From: Bacillota bacterium
GTDB taxonomy: Bacteria; Bacillota; Clostridia; Lachnospirales; Lachnospiraceae
Assembly: GCA_023409535.1 (NCBI GenBank)
Contig: JAEYGZ010000037.1
Coordinates: 62,001 to 126,000, forward strand
Reading direction: 5' to 3'
Length of the DNA: 64,000 nucleotides
Positions 61,501-64,000 of this stretch are shown here, one piece after another. The translations under genes and the position numbers were made by a program. The notes below the pieces were generated by a model. The model was not told where the DNA came from and searched no databases. It saw nothing but the letters and a program-made list of their open reading frames with translations. The stretch's first letter is position 1; each line of letters starts with the position of its first letter.

Positions 61501-62536
61501 TTTCTTACCCAACGGCAGACCTCTTGATATCGTTCTTAATCCGCTGGGTGTACCTTCCCGTATGAACATCGGACAGGTACTTGAGATTCACTTATCCCTT
61601 GCTGCAAAGGTGCTTGGTATCGATATTTCAACACCGGTATTCGACGGAGCAAACGAATATGATATTATGGACACCCTGGAGATTGCGAATCATTATGCAA
61701 ATACTACCTGGGATGAATTTGATGCAAAATATAAAGATACTCTTGATCCGGAGATCATGGAATACCTGAAGAATCATCCGGAGAACAGAGAAGACTGGAA
61801 GGGTGTTCCCATTAACCGTGACGGTAAAGTAAGACTTCGTGACGGCAGAACCGGTGAATACTTTGATGGTTCCGTAACGGTGGGCTTCATGCACTACCTG
61901 AAGCTTCATCACCTGGTTGATGATAAGATTCATGCGCGTTCCACCGGTCCTTACTCCTTGGTTACACAGCAGCCGTTGGGCGGTAAAGCACAGTTCGGCG
62001 GTCAGAGATTCGGTGAGATGGAGGTTTGGGCACTTGAGGCTTATGGTGCTGCCTATATCCTTCAGGAAATTCTTACTGTGAAGTCTGATGATGTTACCGG
62101 CCGTGTGAAGACTTACGAAGCGATTATCAAGGGTGAGAACATCACCGAGCCCGGTATTCCTGAGTCCTTTAAGGTATTACTGAAGGAGCTCCAGTCCCTG
62201 GCACTTGATGTTACTGTTCTTGATGAGAACGGCAATGAAGTGAAGATGACAGAAAGCATTGATTTCGGTGACTCTGATTTGACTCCGTTAATCGAAGGCG
62301 ATAACAATTTCAGATATGATGAAGGCTACGAAGACGCCGGCTTTACCCAGGCGAATGTTGAAGATATGGATTCTGAGATTTTTGACATTTATGAGGATGA
62401 ACCCGAAGATGTGCTGGACGATGGTATTTATGAAGAAGAAGAGGAAGAAGAACCTGCGGAAGACATTTGTCCTAATTGTGGCGCAATCATAGCAGAAGGT
62501 AGTAAACGCTGCAAAGCTTGCGGGCAATCTTTGTGA
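58592..62536 (+). CDS. rpoB: RNA polymerase beta subunit with C-terminal zinc ribbon
   Basis: A 1314-residue beta subunit, colinear with bacterial RpoB. The rifampicin pocket reads FGSSQLSQFMDQHNPLGELT then HKRRLSALGPGG, with wild-type residues at the common resistance positions. Unusually, after the normal end an acidic linker (DDGIYEEEEEEEPAED) leads to a CPNCG-x10-CKACG ribbon with cysteines 1293, 1296, 1307 and 1310. AAGGGG lies 12 bases before the ATG at 58592. rpoC follows after 102 bases containing two hairpins. Confidence 0.96.
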   Translation: MDKNRMHPIKVGNNVRMSYSKQKEVLGMPNLIEVQKDSYQWFLDEGLKEVFDDISPIADYSGHLSLEFVDFALCEDDIKYTIEECKERDATYAAPLKVKVRLHNKENNEINEHDIFMGDLPLMTETGTFVINGAERVIVSQLVRSPGIYYAIDHDKIGKRLFSSTVIPNRGAWLEYETDSNDVFYVRVDRNRKVPITTFIRALGYGTNEEIKQLFGEEPKILASLAKDPSTAKDPTGSYQDGLLELYKKLRPGEPLAVENAESLLNSMFFDARRYDLAKVGRYKFNKKLAFRNRIVGFVLSEDVVDKSTGEIIAAAGTLVNDALARQIQNAAVPSVMVQAEERNVKVISNMMVDIAHFVDVDRRELGVTEDVYYPVLKSILENNTSLEDIKEAIKKNINELIPKHITKEDIIASINYNIHLEYGIGNSDDIDHLGNRRIRAVGELLQNQYRIGLSRMERVVRERMTTQDLEGISPQSLINIKPVTAAVKEFFGSSQLSQFMDQHNPLGELTHKRRLSALGPGGLSRDRAGFEVRDVHYSHYGRMCPIETPEGPNIGLINSLATYARINEYGFIEAPYRKVDKADPTNPKVIDEVVYLTADEEDKYIVAQANEELDDNGYFKSNSVSGRYKEETSEYEKQKIDLMDVSPKMVFSVATALIPFLENDDANRALMGANMQRQAVPLLLTEAPVVGTGIEAKAAIDSGVCVVAKKSGIVDRVTAKEVVIKNDDNTKTSYRMIKFSKSNQGTCINQRPIVFRGEKIEAGQVIADGPSTSKGELALGKNPLIGFMTWEGYNYEDAVLLSERLVQEDVYTSVHIEEYEAESRDTKLGPEEITRDVPGVGDDALKDLDERGIIRIGAEVRAGDILVGKVTPKGETELTAEERLLRAIFGEKAREVRDTSLRVPHGEYGIIVDAKVFTRENGDDLSPGVNQTVRVYIAQKRKIQVGDKMAGRHGNKGVVSRVLPVEDMPFLPNGRPLDIVLNPLGVPSRMNIGQVLEIHLSLAAKVLGIDISTPVFDGANEYDIMDTLEIANHYANTTWDEFDAKYKDTLDPEIMEYLKNHPENREDWKGVPINRDGKVRLRDGRTGEYFDGSVTVGFMHYLKLHHLVDDKIHARSTGPYSLVTQQPLGGKAQFGGQRFGEMEVWALEAYGAAYILQEILTVKSDDVTGRVKTYEAIIKGENITEPGIPESFKVLLKELQSLALDVTVLDENGNEVKMTESIDFGDSDLTPLIEGDNNFRYDEGYEDAGFTQANVEDMDSEIFDIYEDEPEDVLDDGIYEEEEEEEPAEDICPNCGAIIAEGSKRCKACGQSL

Positions 62537-62538
62537 CT

Positions 62539-62610
62539 TTCGTCACAGCGGTTCTAGCGAACCGATGCACACAAAACATGTAAAAATCACATGTTTTGGC
62601 GCCAAACAAT
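62539..62610 (+). other. Hairpins in the rpoB-rpoC gap
   Basis: CGGTTC/GAACCG around TAG(C) (about 62554-62569) and CAAAACATGT/ACATGTTTTG (about 62574-62600) with a 7-base loop. Neither has a T-run, so they more likely affect processing or stability than termination. Confidence 0.65.
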
Positions 62611-62638
62611 CAGGAGTTCAAGAAGGGAGTGCCGTAAG

Positions 62639-64000
62639 ATGTCTGAAATGATTAGCAGTATTCACGAGATAACCTATGATGCAATAAAGATTGGTTTAGC
62701 TTCACCTGAGAAAATCAGAGAATGGTCTAAGGGCGAAGTAAGAAAGCCGGAGACAATCAACTATAGAACCTTAAAGCCCGAGAAAGACGGTCTATTCTGT
62801 GAGAGAATTTTCGGACCCAGTAAGGACTGGGAATGCCATTGCGGTAAATATAAAAAGATCAGATATAAAGGCGTAGTTTGCGATCGTTGCGGTGTTGAAG
62901 TAACCAAGGCAAGCGTGCGCCGTGAGAGAATGGGTCATATTGAACTGGCGGCGCCGGTTTCCCATATCTGGTATTTCAAAGGAATACCCAGCCGTATGGG
63001 CCTGATTCTTGACCTTTCCCCCAGAACACTGGAGAAGGTGCTGTATTTTGCTTCCTACATCGTGCTTGACAAGGGACACACAGATTTACAGTATAAACAG
63101 GTTTTGAATGAAAAAGAAAAGCAGGAAGCAATTGAGAAATATGGCCATAACAGCTTCCGCCTCGGCATGGGTGCAGAGGCAATTCAGGAGCTGTTACAGG
63201 CAATTGATTTAGAGAAGGAATCAAAGGATTTAAAGAAAGGTCTTAGAGATTCCACCGGTCAGAAGCGGGCAAGAATTATTAAGCGCCTTGAGGTTGTGGA
63301 GGCTTTCCGTGAATCCGGTAATCAGCCGGATTGGATGATCCTGTCCGTTATCCCGGTTATTCCTCCGGATCTTAGACCTATGGTTCAGTTGGACGGCGGT
63401 CGTTTTGCTACCTCTGATATGAATGATTTATATCGTAGAATTATCAACCGTAATAATCGTCTGAAGAGACTTCTTGAGCTTGGCGCTCCGGACATTATTG
63501 TTCGTAATGAAAAGAGAATGCTTCAGGAGGCGGTAGATGCATTAATTGATAACGGCAGAAGAGGAAGACCGGTTACCGGACCTGGTAACAGAGCGCTGAA
63601 ATCTTTATCCGATATGTTAAAGGGTAAGCAGGGACGTTTCCGTCAGAACCTTCTTGGTAAGCGTGTTGACTATTCCGGTCGTTCCGTTATCGTCGTTGGA
63701 CCTGAGCTTAAGCTTTATCAGTGCGGTTTGCCCAAGGAAATGGCAATCGAGTTATTCAAACCCTTCGTTATGAAGGAGCTGGTAGCAAGAGGAACCGCTC
63801 ATAATATAAAATCTGCAAAGAAAATGGTGGAAAGACTCCAGTCCGAGGTATGGGATGTCCTGGAGGAGGTTATTAAAGAACATCCGGTTATGCTAAACCG
63901 TGCTCCTACCCTTCACAGACTCGGTATCCAGGCCTTCGAGCCGGTACTGGTTGAGGGTAAGGCGATTAAGCTTCATCCTTTGGTATGTACCGCGTACAAT
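62639..64000 (+). CDS. rpoC: RNA polymerase beta' subunit, 5' part
   Basis: The first 454 codons of rpoC; the gene runs off the window. It starts MSEMISSIHEITYDAIKIGL with AAGAAGGGAG upstream. Visible features are the N-terminal zinc site (CHCGKYKKIRYKGVVCDRCG), the clamp and lid region (LLGKRVDYSGRSVIVVGPEL) and LNRAPTLHRLGIQAFEP near the end; the catalytic NADFDGD motif lies beyond the edge. Normal in all visible positions. Confidence 0.96.
   Translation, partial: MSEMISSIHEITYDAIKIGLASPEKIREWSKGEVRKPETINYRTLKPEKDGLFCERIFGPSKDWECHCGKYKKIRYKGVVCDRCGVEVTKASVRRERMGHIELAAPVSHIWYFKGIPSRMGLILDLSPRTLEKVLYFASYIVLDKGHTDLQYKQVLNEKEKQEAIEKYGHNSFRLGMGAEAIQELLQAIDLEKESKDLKKGLRDSTGQKRARIIKRLEVVEAFRESGNQPDWMILSVIPVIPPDLRPMVQLDGGRFATSDMNDLYRRIINRNNRLKRLLELGAPDIIVRNEKRMLQEAVDALIDNGRRGRPVTGPGNRALKSLSDMLKGKQGRFRQNLLGKRVDYSGRSVIVVGPELKLYQCGLPKEMAIELFKPFVMKELVARGTAHNIKSAKKMVERLQSEVWDVLEEVIKEHPVMLNRAPTLHRLGIQAFEPVLVEGKAIKLHPLVCTAYN

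Noticed and set aside
1..64000. CRISPR arrays, prophage, insertion sequences or tRNA/rRNA genes
   Set aside because: No regularly spaced repeats, transposase, integrase or phage genes, and no tRNA- or rRNA-like stretches were recognised on reading.

Overview
The window looks like chromosome of an anaerobic, spore-forming member of the Clostridia, most likely Lachnospiraceae-like. This is inference from content: SpoIIID and small coat proteins, an Rnf complex in the order CDGEAB, an electron-confurcating lactate dehydrogenase cluster, GlpA/GlpB/DUF1667 glycerol-3-phosphate oxidation, and Firmicutes-style secE-nusG-rplKAJL-rpoBC order. GGAGG ribosome binding sites and Firmicutes-type TTGACA/TATAAT promoters are common. 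No tRNA, rRNA, CRISPR array, insertion sequence or prophage was seen, and no gene looks broken.

Layout. 0-4.6 kb: beta-CASP RNA nuclease, HD-GYP phosphodiesterase, two small stress proteins and a phosphoribosyltransferase-like protein. 4.7-11.9 kb: CorA transporter, then a lactate locus (FadR-type regulator, lactate permease, EtfB, EtfA with ferredoxin domain, FAD lactate dehydrogenase) with a consensus promoter and two matching TGGT-N3-ACCA operators. 11.9-17 kb: an unknown protein, ppx-ppk1, two coat proteins and spoIIID. 17.1-22.5 kb: rnfCDGEAB behind a leader with three TTAACAA heptamers at an exact 21-bp period. 22.6-28.6 kb: LacI regulator, orphan FliD-like protein, AraC regulator and secreted subtilase. 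28.6-32.5 kb: rpmG-secE-nusG-rplK-rplA-rplJ-rplL with structured leaders. 32.6-40.4 kb: acetyltransferase, glpP, and a glp operon (glpA-like, glpB-like, DUF1667, glpK, larA-like) behind a leader terminator. 40.5-57.3 kb: RpiR regulator and a carbohydrate locus (phosphodiesterase, two glycosidase-like proteins, ABC importer without ATPase, FucI/AraA-like isomerase, two-domain mannose-6-phosphate-isomerase-like protein, ROK kinase, cupin, chemoreceptor). 57.4-64 kb: MgtC-like protein, a repeated element, rpoB and the start of rpoC.

How it fits together. The lactate cluster should oxidise lactate with NAD+ at the cost of reduced ferredoxin, while Rnf couples the ferredoxin and NAD pools to an ion gradient, so the two can work as one energy circuit. 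The glp operon burns glycerol and is probably controlled by GlpP antitermination. The 40-57 kb locus looks like a substrate-specific sugar regulon; a shared TGTA-N7-TACA palindrome upstream of the RpiR gene and of the ABC operon suggests common control. The observations most worth following are the spoIIID leader (Shine-Dalgarno split from its start codon by a hairpin), the rnf heptamer array, the zinc-ribbon tail on RpoB, the paired GTGGGAGG/ACCAC leaders before rplK and rplA, the uncharacterised sugar locus, and the duplicated hairpin element before rpoB.
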